Source of the DNA: Balamuthia mandrillaris
Taxonomy: Eukaryota > Discosea > Longamoebia > Balamuthiidae
Reading direction: 5' to 3'
Length of the DNA stretch: 29,272 bases
NCBI GenBank assembly: GCA_031835245.1
Contig: JAVKOQ010000534.1
Span: 1-29,272, forward strand
A program made the position numbers and the translations under genes. Below the pieces are notes generated by a model. That model ran no database searches. It was not told the origin of the DNA and was given only the letters and a program-made list of their open reading frames with translations. Below are positions 19,618-29,272 of the stretch, piece by piece; position 1 is the first letter of the stretch; each line of letters starts with the position of its first letter.

Positions 19618-19893
19618 CCGCGCTACCTTTTTTAATATTTTTGATATTATTGACAAAACTTTCACTGGTAGAATAAATATCGACATAAATTAAACCATAT
19701 AACCTTTTTTTGGTAAAAGTGGTCCAATAATTTTCGAATTTTTACCTTTTTAATATCTTATTTGAAAATATTCTTCATTTTCTGAAGCCTATCTAAAAAT
19801 ATACATTTTATTTTCATAGTTTTCTTTCAAGAAAACACAAAGTGCCTTTTCGTTTGTTTCTTTTTTCTTTTTCTTTTTTTTTTTGTGTTGTCA
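19618..19893. other. AT-rich spacer
   Basis: Strongly AT-rich from 19620 to 19850, probably the 5' flank of the ankyrin-like gene and the 3' UTR of the F-box gene. No gene is seen. Confidence 0.45.
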
Positions 19894-21970
19894 TCACTCC
19901 TTTGAATGCTTTTTCTTCGAGCTCTTTTTCTCCTTCTCCTTGTCTTTGTCTTTCTCCTTCTCGTCATGGTGATTGCTGTTGTTGTTGTTGTTATGGCTCT
20001 CGCTCGACCCTGTGGAGGGGTTTGTCGACTGCGCGTGGTGCCCCTTCTTCAGCTTGCCTTTCCGCTTGACGGAGAGCTGCACCTTGTCCCCCGGTCCATA
20101 GAGGGAGACCACCGCCCACAGCTCGTTCAGGTCGGAGGGCATGCTCATCGTGCCGCATGCCTTCTTGTTTTTGTAGAGCTTGATGGAGCGTTTCTTCTTG
20201 TTGAAGTCGACGACGAATTGGAGTTTGTCGCCTTTGGTCCAGCCGGGGAGCGACTTCTTTTCTGGGTATTGGCTGTCTTTGTGCAATCCCGTCACTTTTT
20301 TTTGTTTTATAGTGTGATCAGTTAAAGAAAGAGTAAGGAGGAGAGGGAAGGAGGAGAGGGAAGGAGGAGAGGGAAGGAGGAGAGGAAGGTGAGTGAGAGA
20401 GACAGAGAGAGAGAGAAGAGAGAAGAGAGAAGAGAGAAGAGAGAAGAGAGAAGAGAGAAGAGAGAAGAGAGAAGAGAGAAGAGAGAAGAGAGAAGAGAGA
20501 AGAGAGAGCCAACGAAAGTGAAAGAGAGGAAGAAATAAAGCAGACGGGAAAAACAAAGGAAATAAAGCAAAACAAACCGCTATGAGAGGATCGTTGTCTC
20601 GAACACCAACACCAGCTTCTACGTTCTCCTACAAAGTCATGTATCCTACAATCCCAATTCTTATCTACAAGTCCAACTCCGAATATGTGTTCTCCAGTTT
20701 TCTGCAGAACATTGAACGTCACAACGTAACGCCCTGACGAAAACGAATACTTCGACCGTACAGAAACATACTCACTGAAAGAAGGAATGAGAAAGAAAAA
20801 TGTTAACACAACAAACAAACGTAAAGCAGAGAAAGAAAAAAAAAGGATGTAGTAAATGAAAAGGGAAAGACGTACTGTCCAAGCCACTCCACAATATTGC
20901 CTTTGATAAAAAAGTTTTGATTCGGTCCGCTTTTTACAACCTCTTGAGCGACACATCTGCCAGTGTCGTGGTCTTGCTTCATCAAGCGTTGACGTTCTTC
21001 TTTTGTAAGGGTAGAGTGTTCTGGGTCCCATAGAGACAGTTCGGCTACAGAATACAAGGAAATTAGAGAAAGAACAGTAAAGAAGCGAGAGAGAGAGAGA
21101 GAGAGAGAGAAGTAACGCACTAGAGTCATCTGTTTCGCACGTACGACTGTTCAACTGATCTATTGGTCAACAAACCAAAGAGAAAATGTGAGTGATGGTT
21201 CACGGGCATGGTGAATAAAAACAAAAAAAAAATAAAAAAAAACTCAACAGCAACAGAATACATAAATGCGCAATCGGAGAAAAGCGAAGAGGGAGAGAGA
21301 AGCTTTACCCCAAGATACAGAATATGAAGGAACAAGCTGAACAGAATCTCCTTTGCCGTAGAGAGAAGCCACAGCCCAAAGCTCTTCCAGGTCATCCGGC
21401 ATTTCTACTGTTTCGTAGCAAATGTCTTGCTTGTAAAGTTTGATGGTACGAGCATCCGGATATTTTGACTTGTCGCGATGAAAGTTGACGACGAACTGCA
21501 GAATGGCTCCTTTCTCCCATCCTGGGAGAAACTTTTTGCTTGACCGTTTGCTGTCTGCTTGAAGTCCCGTTACTGTTTTTTGTGGGTATGAGAAAAATAT
21601 AAGGAAACAATGAGAGAGAGAGAGAGAGAACGAACCGCTATGAGAACATTTCGGCGAACAGCCCCAACACCAACTGCGGCGTTGCGAAGTGGCAAAGCTG
21701 TGCGGCCTGCAATCCCAGTTCTTGTCGACAAGCCCAACGCTCCACACGTGACTTCCATTGTTGTAGCTCAGGATCTTGAAGGCCACTCTGTGAATGCCTC
21801 CCTTGAAGCTTCTCTTGGAGCGCACAGATACATAACCGCTGTGTTTTGTTTGTTTTGTTTTTTTTTTTTGTTTGTTACAAAAGAAAACCAAACACGAACA
21901 GAAGAAAAGTACAAAGACCAAAACACACAACTAACCAAACAAACAAACAATAAAAAACTCAGAGAGGGAG

Positions 21971-22015
<45 letters not shown>

Positions 22016-22634
22016 AAGCGAGAGAGAGAGAGAGAGAGAGAGAGAAAGAAAGAAATAAGCCCTCTAAGCACTGCTAAACGAACGCACCTTCCCTCCCACA
22101 AGGCAACGTTGCCATCAATGATGAAGTTCCTGTTCTCGCCCTCTCTCACCACATTGGTGGCCACGCTGCGACCAGGGTGCCCCGCATAGTTGGCCTGCGC
22201 CGACATCGACACCGTCGCATGCTCTGGGTCCCACATGTACAGATTGTCTTGAAGAAAAAAAATGAGGAAGAGAGAAGCGAGAGAAGAGAAGAGAGAAGAG
22301 AAGAGAGAAGAGATGAAGAGAAGAGAGAGAAGAGAGAGAAGAGAGAGGAGTTGAGGAGAAGTGGAGAGCTACGTTGGTAGTTGTCAAGCCATGTGGTGGA
22401 GGGCTCCAGGAGGGCGTCAATGCCGAGGTCCCGCTGGCAACGTTCCTTCCAGAAGACGTCGTCCTGGAGCACGGCCAGGACCTTGCGGCAGACGAGGAAG
22501 CATTGCGGGTAGAGCTGGCTCGTCTCCACGAAGCTGAATATGTGGGACAACAGCTCCAAAGGGAGTTGAACCAGAGGCCCTTCCTCCTCGCTCGCACCGG
22601 GGGAGGTGGCGGGGGTTGCTGAGGGATCCTCCAT
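19894..22634 (-). CDS. F-box protein with two tandem SPRY-like domains
   Basis: Exons in order: 22373-22634, 22088-22247, 21636-21838, 21309-21572, 21121-21159, 20876-21044, 20578-20774, 19894-20294; 1695 nt, 564 aa, all in frame. An F-box lies at about residues 22-70 (LPLELLSHIFSFVETSQLYP ... VCRKVLAVLQDDVFWKERC), which would bind Skp1 in an SCF ubiquitin ligase. Two homologous modules follow, each starting with a LWDPEH-type helix and running through YVSVRSK.SF, VGLVDKNWDCR, RRSWCW, HSG, VTGL, PGW.KG..LQFVV.F, IKLYK and LWAV.SLYG.GD.VQL. I call them SPRY/B30.2-like; the exact fold is less sure than the F-box. The C-terminus is Lys/Glu/Asn-rich. Start is the first ATG. Both modules likely read the substrate. 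Confidence 0.88.
20398..20512. repeat. (AGAGAAG)n heptanucleotide repeat
   Basis: About 14 tandem copies at 20411-20508 preceded by a GA run, in the last intron of the F-box gene (20295-20577). A 12-bp GGAGAGGGAAGG-type repeat sits just before it (20335-20385). Confidence 0.9.
21964..22048. repeat. (GA)n dinucleotide repeat
   Basis: GA runs broken by short CAAGCGA units, in the F-box gene intron 21839-22087; polypyrimidine on the coding strand. Shorter GA runs lie at 21089-21110 and 21610-21628 in neighbouring introns. Confidence 0.9.
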
Positions 22635-23052
22635 CACTGCACTGCTCTGTTTTTTTTTTTATTTTCGCACAATATTTTTGTGCAATTGTGGTGTGTGTCG
22701 TGGCACGGCTGTTTTGCTTGTTCGAATTTTTTCTGCCTCTTCTTTGTCGTTTTGTTGCTTTGTTTTCTTACACCTTGACACTTACTTTCTGTGTGTTTTT
22801 TTTGGTTTACGCTTCCCTCTGCTGCTGCTGCCTGCTTCCTCTTCTCTCTCTTTTGGCCAAACCAAAATTTCTTCTGTGACTTTTTCTTTTTTTTATTTTA
22901 TTTGGATGGATTTTTTGTGGACACTTACGTCACCATTTAATGTAGACGTTTTCGTTTTTGAGTGATGTCACTATTTTTTGTAGACAAGATAATTTGTCGA
23001 CTAGGATGGTATTAGCCAATAGAAAATCAGTTGAATAATGTAGACATTCAGT

Positions 23053-23103
23053 TTTGATCTGTTGCTGAAAGTTTCAAACCACTAATCAACAATCAAAAAA
23101 GAG
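23053..23103. repeat. 51-bp dispersed intergenic element, copy 2
   Basis: Matches 12120-12170 at 46 of 51 positions in the same orientation, without gaps. It lies about 420 bp upstream of the F-box gene's ATG and 180 bp before the 5S gene. Confidence 0.85.
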
Positions 23104-23246
23104 CTTGTTACACCACAAAGTTCTTCTTTTTCTTTTGCTTGTTTTTTCTTGCAAGAAAGCGAGCGGTGATATGCCAAAGAAGCGCAGAGGGGAAGCAGGG
23201 GGGGGGGGGAGGAAGGAAGGCGTGAGGAGAGTGACAAAACCTTCGA

Positions 23247-23272
23247 ATAGGGCCATACCGCAGAAAAGTGCG
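23247..23272 (+). pseudogene. 5' fragment of a 5S rRNA gene
   Basis: ATAGGGCCATACCGCAG, then AAAAGTGCG, matches the first 26-28 bases of the intact 5S gene starting 36 bp later (ATACGGCCATACTGCAG). It points to tandem 5S copies of which only a stub remains. Confidence 0.6.
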
Positions 23273-23281
23273 TTTATGGTC

Positions 23282-23400
23282 GGATACGGCCATACTGCAG
23301 AGAAAGCACCGCTTCCCGTCCGATCAGCGAAGTTAAGCTCCGCCAGGCGATGTTAGTACTGGGGTGGGTGACCACCCGGGAATCCATCGTGCTGTATCCT
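23282..23400 (+). rRNA. 5S ribosomal RNA
   Basis: A complete gene. GGATACGGC at the 5' end pairs with GCTGTATCC at the 3' end. The universal blocks AAGCACCGCTTCCCGTCCGA, GAAGTTAAGC and GGTGGGTGACCACCCGGGAA are intact, and a T5 pol III terminator follows at 23400-23404. From memory it resembles the Acanthamoeba 5S closely, which is the main clue to the lineage. Confidence 0.97.
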
Positions 23401-23819
23401 TTTTGTTTTTTCCCCTTTCTTTTTTGTTTCGGTATGCCTTTTGATATATGGAGGAGAGAACACGAGTGACCAGGAGGCAATGGGTTCAGCACTTGTGCTG
23501 CGGTGTACGCTGCTTGTTTGCACGTTTCTCCTTGCGAATGGCGAGAGTATGACCTTTATGGGTTGAATTCTTCGAAGCAAGGCTGCATATATCACTGACA
23601 ATCCACAAAGGACAGGGTTTGTTCATGTTTATCTTTTATGTACCTCTTTTCATCAAGGCGGAACAAAGAAATACATAAGCAGTCAAGGAAGCAATGGTAT
23701 GGATAAGCCCGGCTTTTCCCTCTGAAACAGAGCAGCAAGTGTATCTCTTGCCCAATGCAACATCAAATATTAAATAAAATATAACATGCGTAACTCAACT
23801 CCTTTGCTGTTCTCCTTTG
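23401..23819. other. Spacer between 5S rRNA and the kinase gene
   Basis: No gene is seen. The region is of mixed composition with an A/T-rich end (23765-23790) that probably belongs to the kinase 3' UTR. Confidence 0.45.
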
Positions 23820-24191
23820 TTATTCGAGGAGGTGGCGCAAGAAGTTGACTTTTTGTCCTAGCTTTCCGCCACCTGGGGCTTCTTGAGCTTTAGGGCCAAC
23901 GTAGAACTCGGCGCCTTTCTTGACGTTCGCTTCATGCTCCTCTTCCTTTTGTCCTCCTCCTCCTCCTCCTTTTCTCGTGTCTCCGCTGCTCAAGGAATGT
24001 AACCGGGTTGCTTTGTCGCTGTTGATGTTGAGTTCGGATTCCGATATAACGCTCATTTGCTCTATCTCCTTCAGTCGCTCCAAATAAAGGGTCAAGCGTC
24101 GTGTTATAACATCAAAGTCGGGTCTATTGTGTGAAAAAAAAAACAAGGTTTGAACAACGTTACCAAAAGAACAAAAGGAGAAAGAGAGGAA

Positions 24192-24240
<49 letters not shown>

Positions 24241-25226
24241 AAAAACCTCGCATGAGGATCAAAGTTGAAACACTTTTCCATCAACTTGGCTAGAATGGGA
24301 TTACAGTCGGAAGGAATGGGCAGGTGTCGCTGTTCCAACACTCGAACGACGGTGTTGAGGTCGGAATATTCAGACCATGGCGTTTGCTTTGTACATACTT
24401 CCCACAATAATACACCAAAACTCTATTTTTTTTTCCCTCCACAGTTAAGAAAGAAAGAGTCAACAAGAAGGAGCAACGAGAAGAGGCATTTACCCAAGCA
24501 TCAGAACGCTCCGAGTACTCTAATCGGTCCAACGCTTCTGGAGCCATCCACCTTTTTTTTTGGAGACAAACATGAACAAAAAGAAGCTTAAACAAACACC
24601 ACACCAAGAAAGGATGAAAGCGAGGACGTACTTGACAGCCCCAACAGCGGTGGAAGTGCTGGCGTGGGTGAACATTGCGGACTTGACCCGAGACAACCCA
24701 AAGTCGGCCACAAGTGCCACCGGACGACTGATCGGTCCTTGCACTAATATATTACGAGCTGCTAAATCTCTGTGTAACGTTGTGTAACAAAAGAGAAAGA
24801 GAAAGAGAAAGAGAAAGAGAAAGAGAAAGAAAAAGAGAAAGAAAAAGAAAAAGAAAAGAAAGAAAAAGAAAAGAAAAAGAAAAAGAAAAGAAAAAAGAAA
24901 AAGAAAAAAGAAAAAGAAAAAAGAAAAAGAAAAAGAAAGGAAGTGAGAAAGTTATTGAGAAAGAAGCCGCTTAAAAATAAAAGAGAGACGGTACCTGTGA
25001 ATAACATTTTCTCTATGAAGGTAACTGATGCCTCTGGCCACATCCAACAAAAGCTTAACAACGACCCTCCAAGGAACGTCGTCTCTTCTGGTTTTCGGAT
25101 TGACTAGAAGGTCGTACATAGAGCCCAGCTTAGCATGCTCCATGACCAGATACAGCGGATTGCCTTTGGAGCCTGCTCCATAGAAAGTGACCACATTGGG
25201 GTGACGACCTAGTTTCCTGTTATTTT

Positions 25227-25272
<46 letters not shown>

Positions 25273-27579
25273 TAAGGACAAATGAACAGAGAGTGGAATA
25301 CAGGAAAGATACAAACTCCATAAGGGTCGCTTCCCTACGAAACTCTTCAATGTCTTTCTCACATTCCACAGGAGAGTTTAACACTTTCACTAAATGATAA
25401 CAAACAACAAGAGAAAGAGGAGTCATAATACGAAAAAGAAAGAAGGAAGGCTTCAGAAACACGAACCAGCACATTCGACTTCATGCCAATGAGCTTTGTA
25501 AAGCTTCCCAAAGGCGCCTTTGGCAAATGGAGTCGGCTCCATCTTCAGCTCCTCAATGGACAATTCGTGGTACAGTGGCTCCACTTTGACTCCACCGTAA
25601 CTTAACCCCACAGTTTTCTTTGCTGCGCTTCGTCTTTCTTCTGCCTCATCATCTTCTTCATCCGAACCTTCTGTCCACCAACTACTACTATCTTCATCAT
25701 CTTCATCTTCATTTTCGTTCGTTTGTTCTTCTTCGTCGTCTCTTCCCTCTTCTTTATCGCTGATATCTTTGTCTTCCTCGTCGTCGTTTATGTCTGCGCT
25801 TTCATCGCTGCCGAATGATTTTCCTCTTCTTCTTCGTTGTTGTTCTTGTATCTTTTGCACTTGAACTTTGTTCAGCTTTTGTCCTTGTAATGTATAGGCG
25901 ACAACCGAAGAAGAAGATGATGACAAAGAGGAGTCATCGCTTTCTTCATTCTTATCCTCCTTCTTCTTCTGTTGCTGCTGCTTCTTCTTCTTCTCTTTCT
26001 CCTTCTTTCCAACTTTGTTGTTATCGGCGGAAGCAGAAAGCATCTTCGTCATTGTTGCTTTCAAGTCTTTGGATCGCTGTTCTCGTTGGAGTCTTGCTTT
26101 TCTTTTACTGTTGTTGTCCAGGATGGTTTGTTTCATCCTTCTGCGAAGCTCTCTATCCGAAATGGTTTCCCTGAGTTCGGCTTCTTTGACCTCTTCTCGC
26201 ACTGTTTTAGTCATACAAACGAACGTCAGCAAACAGCAAAGAGAAGAGACCGACGGAGAGAGAACGAGAAGCAGCGAACAGAGCTACAAACAGAATGACG
26301 AAGGGAGCAGAAAAAGAACAAGAACACGAACGAAGGAAGCGTTACCTAAGGAACCGCCGTCAAAACTTTTGGGTCTCGTTTTAAGCGTTGGAACGCTCAA
26401 CAACGACTGGCATCCTCCCACATTCGTCTTCTCATCTCCTCCATATTCCCATACAATGCTTTGCTTCTTCTGCTTCTTGCTCTTCTTGCTCTTCTTCTCT
26501 TTTGCTTTCGTATCCGGTTTGCTTTCCTCGCCAAAAGAAAGTAGGCCAAACATGTCGCGACTCATCCTTCCACTATCAGCTCCGATCCTATTCTCTAACG
26601 TCATCATCCATTCTCCTTTCTGTTGTTCCGCTCTTGCCTCGTCTTCTTCTTCTTTTTCCTCCTTCTCCTCCTCCTCTTCAACTTCATCTTCTTGTTCTGC
26701 TTTAAGCGAGAAACGACCCGAGTGCAGTCCTATTTCTGGCTTGTTGATGAGAAGAGAGGAGGAAGAACTGCTTCTTTTGTTGTTGTTGTTGTTGTTGTGG
26801 TTGTGGTTGTTATGTTCTCTCTCGGCCGCTCTGTCTCTTGTTGTCGATACAGAAGAATCGGAGGAGGATATTGTCGATGGAGAGGGAGAGGAAGACGAAG
26901 CAAAGGGTTCCGCTCGAGGTAACACGATTGGCACGGAAGTGGAAGAGTCCAGGAAACCTCCTCCAACCAGTGCTTCTTCTCTTGAAGACGACGAAGCAGG
27001 AGAAGAAGGAGAAGGAGCAGGAGAAGGAGAATAAGAGGAAGGCAAGGAAGAAGCAGCGGGAGTAGGCAAAGAAGCAGATATTCTTCTGCGAGGCCACTCC
27101 CAAAAGAGCGTTGGGTCTTGCTCTTTTGTTTGCGGCGGTTGTTGTTCTTGTTGTTGTTGATTTTTCTGGAGGTACAAACGTTCAGCCTGTCTCAAGCTCT
27201 CTCTCTCCCGCTCCCTCTCCTCCTCCTGCTGCAATATTCTTCTCAGCAGCTCCGCTCTCGTCAAACTCGCTTCCTCCTCGTTGCTTGCGTTTCTTCGATC
27301 GGTCTGTGGAGACAGCTTTGAAGCGGTCGAAGAAGAAGAAGAGGAAGAACGACCCAAAGCAGAAAAAGAGCCAGAAGAGGTGGGCGAGGCGGAGGGAGAG
27401 GTGAAGACGAGAGGGATCGGGTGGCGATGTTTGCCGCGTTGAGAGGGAATGCCACGAATGACTTTAGGGCCATGTGCAGAGCTGTTGTTGTCTTCGGACT
27501 CGGAGGAAAGAGGGGAGAGAAGGCAATAAGGTGCTGTTGATGATGATGGCGTAGAAGAAGAACTTTTGGGGTCACTCAT
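23820..27579 (-). CDS. Protein kinase with tyrosine-kinase-like motifs and a long disordered N-terminus
   Basis: Exons in order: 26346-27579, 25467-26201, 25317-25389, 24995-25216, 24632-24769, 24494-24551, 24247-24422, 23820-24123; 2940 nt, 979 aa, all in frame. Residues 1-630 are low complexity: Ser-rich, Gln runs, Asn/His runs, poly-Glu and Lys-rich helices. The kinase domain is about 635-885: loop FAKGAFGKLYKAHW (first Gly replaced by Ala), catalytic Lys about 658 (AVKVL), helix C Glu in FRREATLMEKL, HPNVVTFYGAG, HRDLAARNI (754-762), ADFGLSR (DFG 777-779), KWMAPEAL (801-808), SDAWSFGVLLWEV. All catalytic residues are present. HRDLAARN and KWMAPE are typical of tyrosine kinases, though TKL kinases can share them. 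No signal peptide or membrane segment is seen, so it is probably cytosolic. Confidence 0.92.
24183..24240. repeat. (GA)n repeat in the last kinase intron
   Basis: A GA run at about 24196-24236, pyrimidine-rich on the coding strand, next to the GCGAG|GTTTTT donor of intron 24124-24246. A similar GA run lies at 25226-25268 in intron 25217-25316. Confidence 0.9.
24787..24950. repeat. AAAGAG/AAAGAA hexamer tract
   Basis: An A/G-only tract of GAAAGA and AAAGAA units, in the kinase intron 24770-24994. It reads as (TTTCTC)/(TTTCTT) on the coding strand. Confidence 0.9.
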
Positions 27580-27829
27580 TTTTTTTTCTATATTATAGAG
27601 ATTAAAAGCATGAACGAGAGGAAGGAAAGAAGAAGAAGGAGAGAAGACAAAAGCTCTCTTTTTTATTTATTTTTTTTCCTTCTCTTTCTGACCCTCTCTC
27701 TCTTGCTATTGTTCTTGTAACGCCTTTCTCGTATCGTTTATTTTATTTTTTTTAACGCATTAAAGTGCGACCAACAATCATTATACTCATAATTACATTA
27801 CACGATATAATGTGCCATCCATAAAAGAG

Positions 27830-27881
27830 TTATTGGGCGAAGGGGTATGGCGGTGGAGGCTCAGACGTGAACGCTTCCATC
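27830..27881 (-). CDS. Candidate terminal exon (tentative)
   Basis: On the minus strand a 300-nt polypyrimidine stretch ends in CCCTTTGCCAG, a good acceptor. It is followed by a short frame reading MEAFTSEPPPPYPFAQ and a stop, a PPPY-containing tail. The layout matches introns elsewhere in the window. No upstream exon was identified, and a second frame is open to 27793. Confidence 0.25.
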
Positions 27882-27889
27882 CTGGCAAA

Positions 27890-28210
27890 GGGAGAGGAGA
27901 GGCCAGGAGAGGGTTAGAGACCAACCGGGGAGGATGAGAAAACGGAGATGGAAGAGAAAAGAGGGAAGAAAGGAGGGGAGAGATAGAGCGAGAAGAGGAG
28001 AGGGACAGAGGTGAGGAGAGGAGAGAGTACAGAGGGCATGAGAGAGGAGCGAGGAGAGAGGGAGGTGCGATGAAAGAGCCAGAGGACAGAGAGAGGTGAG
28101 GAGAGAAGAGAAGAGTGCAGAGGGTATTAGGGGGAGAGAGTGAGAGAGGAGAGCGAGAGCAATAGAACGAGGAGAGAAAGGGGGCCGAGAGGGAGACAGA
28201 CAAGATAACG
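27890..28210. repeat. Imperfect GAGAGGAGAGAG purine tract
   Basis: Almost purely A/G on the plus strand, with degenerate GAGGAGAGAG units and scattered C or T bases. Its composition is that of intron repeats elsewhere in the window, so it may mark an intron of a minus-strand gene. Confidence 0.8.
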
Positions 28211-29210
28211 GAGGTGAACAGCAAAAAAAGGAGAAGAATACTCCGATAAAAGAGGTCCTCTTTATTCTCAAAAAAATTGCTAATGCCATACGGCTTTGGT
28301 TTGTTCGTTCTTTCAAATAAAAGTTCACCGCTTCAACTTTATTGAATAAGCAGGGTGAGATAAACACGAGTCACCAGATGATCCACATGCAGAGCACATG
28401 CCACATGTTCCTGTGTGGTCCAGACCACCCATAGACAACAACAACGAAAAAGAAAACACAACAGAACAAGAGGAAGGATCAGAACAAAATAAACAAACGA
28501 AAGAGTCGCAAAGACCACGCGGACTTTCTCTTTTGTTGGAGGCCTCGTGCCATCACCCTAATCGAACGGTACTTATATTTTGTTGCCGCCAATAAGAGCA
28601 TTGCTGTGCCTGCCTTATATGTTAATCATTCATTTAATACGCAATTAATATCTTGATTAAAGCCTTGATGACTAAAACTTGCTCGAATGAATTCGTGCGA
28701 CTCGCAATATGCTCAAAAAGTGTCCAGTGCTAACATTCGTTTTATTGTAGACATATTCTTGCCTTCCTGAAGCCCTGTTGCAATCCCGACAAGATATCTA
28801 TTAGGTTCGAATGTGAAACGAACCAAACCCGTTCTCTTCTATTATCTCTAATGCAAAACCGGACGTCTTCTGTCCCCGTTCTTTTACCATGGGGTAATTT
28901 AAATCGGAATAAAAAAAAGAATGTTCATTCATTCTATTTGTGCTAACGCGGTCTTGTTACGGTGCCCTCTTGTTTATTCTGTGTGGCTGGGTAGTTTGTT
29001 TCGCGCACGATAGAGAAATCTCTTTTTTTTTTTTTAAAGAGGGTGTGGCAGAGGAGGCGCGAGCGGTAGCCCTTCCTCTCCTTTTTGTTTTTAAAGGCCT
29101 ATTTATACTGTTCTGGGAGTTTATGTTATTTTTTTAAAATAGAAAAAAAAGAAGAAGAGCCACAAGAGAACAGGTATTTCTTTCTCTTTCCGTCTCTGCT
29201 GTTACTCTCT

Positions 29211-29215
29211 TCTGT

Positions 29216-29243
<28 letters not shown>
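29211..29243. repeat. (CT)n dinucleotide repeat
   Basis: A CT run inside a C/T-rich stretch from about 29175 near the window end, after CACAAGAGAACAG|GTATTTC, which could be a donor of a plus-strand intron. Confidence 0.85.
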
Positions 29244-29247
<4 letters not shown>

Positions 29248-29272
29248 CGTTATTGCTCACATATTTTTTTTT

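Larger units (their letters stand above)
22635..23281. other. Intergenic region between F-box gene and 5S rRNA
   Basis: No protein gene is seen. The left half is T-rich. TTACGTCA (22925-22932) and TGATGTCA (22963-22970) repeat the CRE-like layout of the START/permease region. TGTAGAC occurs three times (about 22941, 22979 and 23039). A CCAAT box lies at 23016-23020. The shared 51-bp element and a 5S fragment follow. Confidence 0.55.
27580..29272. other. Right-end region without a confident gene
   Basis: 27580-27780 is the A/T- and T-rich 5' flank of the kinase gene. 27890-28210 is an imperfect purine tract. 28210-28720 and 28720-29140 are of mixed composition with a palindrome (AAAGAGG T CCTCTTT, about 28249-28263). 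The window ends in a CT run. Any gene here would depend on exons I cannot confirm. Confidence 0.5.

Noticed and set aside
24780-24974. Lys/Arg/Glu-rich plus-strand frame
   Set aside because: It is a translation of the AAAGAG repeat in a kinase intron.
28398-28425. Minus-strand short frame with CGMCSACGSSGDSC-like cysteines (about 28325-28430)
   Set aside because: Only about 35 codons, no acceptor upstream, and an AATAAA inside the frame; I could not support it as a gene.
28660-28775. TGATGA ... CTGA pair resembling C/D box snoRNA boxes
   Set aside because: No terminal stem, the spacing is long and no guide region is recognisable.
1-29272. Transposons, LTR or virus-like elements, CRISPR arrays
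   Set aside because: No reverse transcriptase, integrase, transposase or capsid motif, no terminal repeats and no regular spacer array were seen.

Overview
The window looks like nuclear DNA of a free-living amoebozoan. The 5S rRNA gene at 23282-23400 closely resembles, from memory, that of Acanthamoeba. The genes have many short GT-AG introns, and the proteins carry long Ser, Glu, Gln or Lys runs. Balamuthia or another Acanthamoeba relative would fit, but the species is an inference. I saw no transposon, virus-like element, CRISPR array or bacterial operon.

Layout, left to right: (1) partial U-box/ankyrin gene, minus, <34-1127; (2) myotubularin-type phosphoinositide phosphatase with a C-terminal C2 domain, plus, 1511-7690; (3) secreted PLC1-like phospholipase C, plus, 7948-10075; (4) START-domain lipid-binding protein, minus, 10114-11820, whose 3' end lies 38 bp from gene 3; (5) SLC13/SAC1-type permease with two RCK_C domains, plus, 12424-15961; (6) tRNA-Ile(UAU), minus, 16113-16185; (7) intronless eEF1A-like protein whose G domain has lost its nucleotide-binding motifs, plus, 16305-17582; (8) ankyrin-like protein of 27-residue repeats, minus, 17886-19617; (9) F-box protein with two SPRY-like domains, minus, 19894-22634; (10) 5S rRNA, plus, with a 5S fragment just upstream; (11) protein kinase with tyrosine-kinase-like motifs, minus, 23820-27579; (12) a 1.7 kb tail with no confident gene.

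I derived exon structures by hand from splice dinucleotides, reading phase and family conservation. For genes 2-5, 9 and 11 every junction keeps frame and the spliced total is a multiple of three. Three of the genes bear on phosphoinositides or lipids (phosphatase, phospholipase C, START), but I see no evidence that they form one pathway.

The most notable signals are the GTPase-dead eEF1A paralogue; a 51-bp element shared (46/51) by two distant intergenic regions that both also carry CRE-like sites; an internal duplication in the F-box gene that kept its intron phases; an ankyrin repeat that may have become an intron; and introns that are almost always polypyrimidine on the coding strand, including a 0.6 kb AGAAG repeat.
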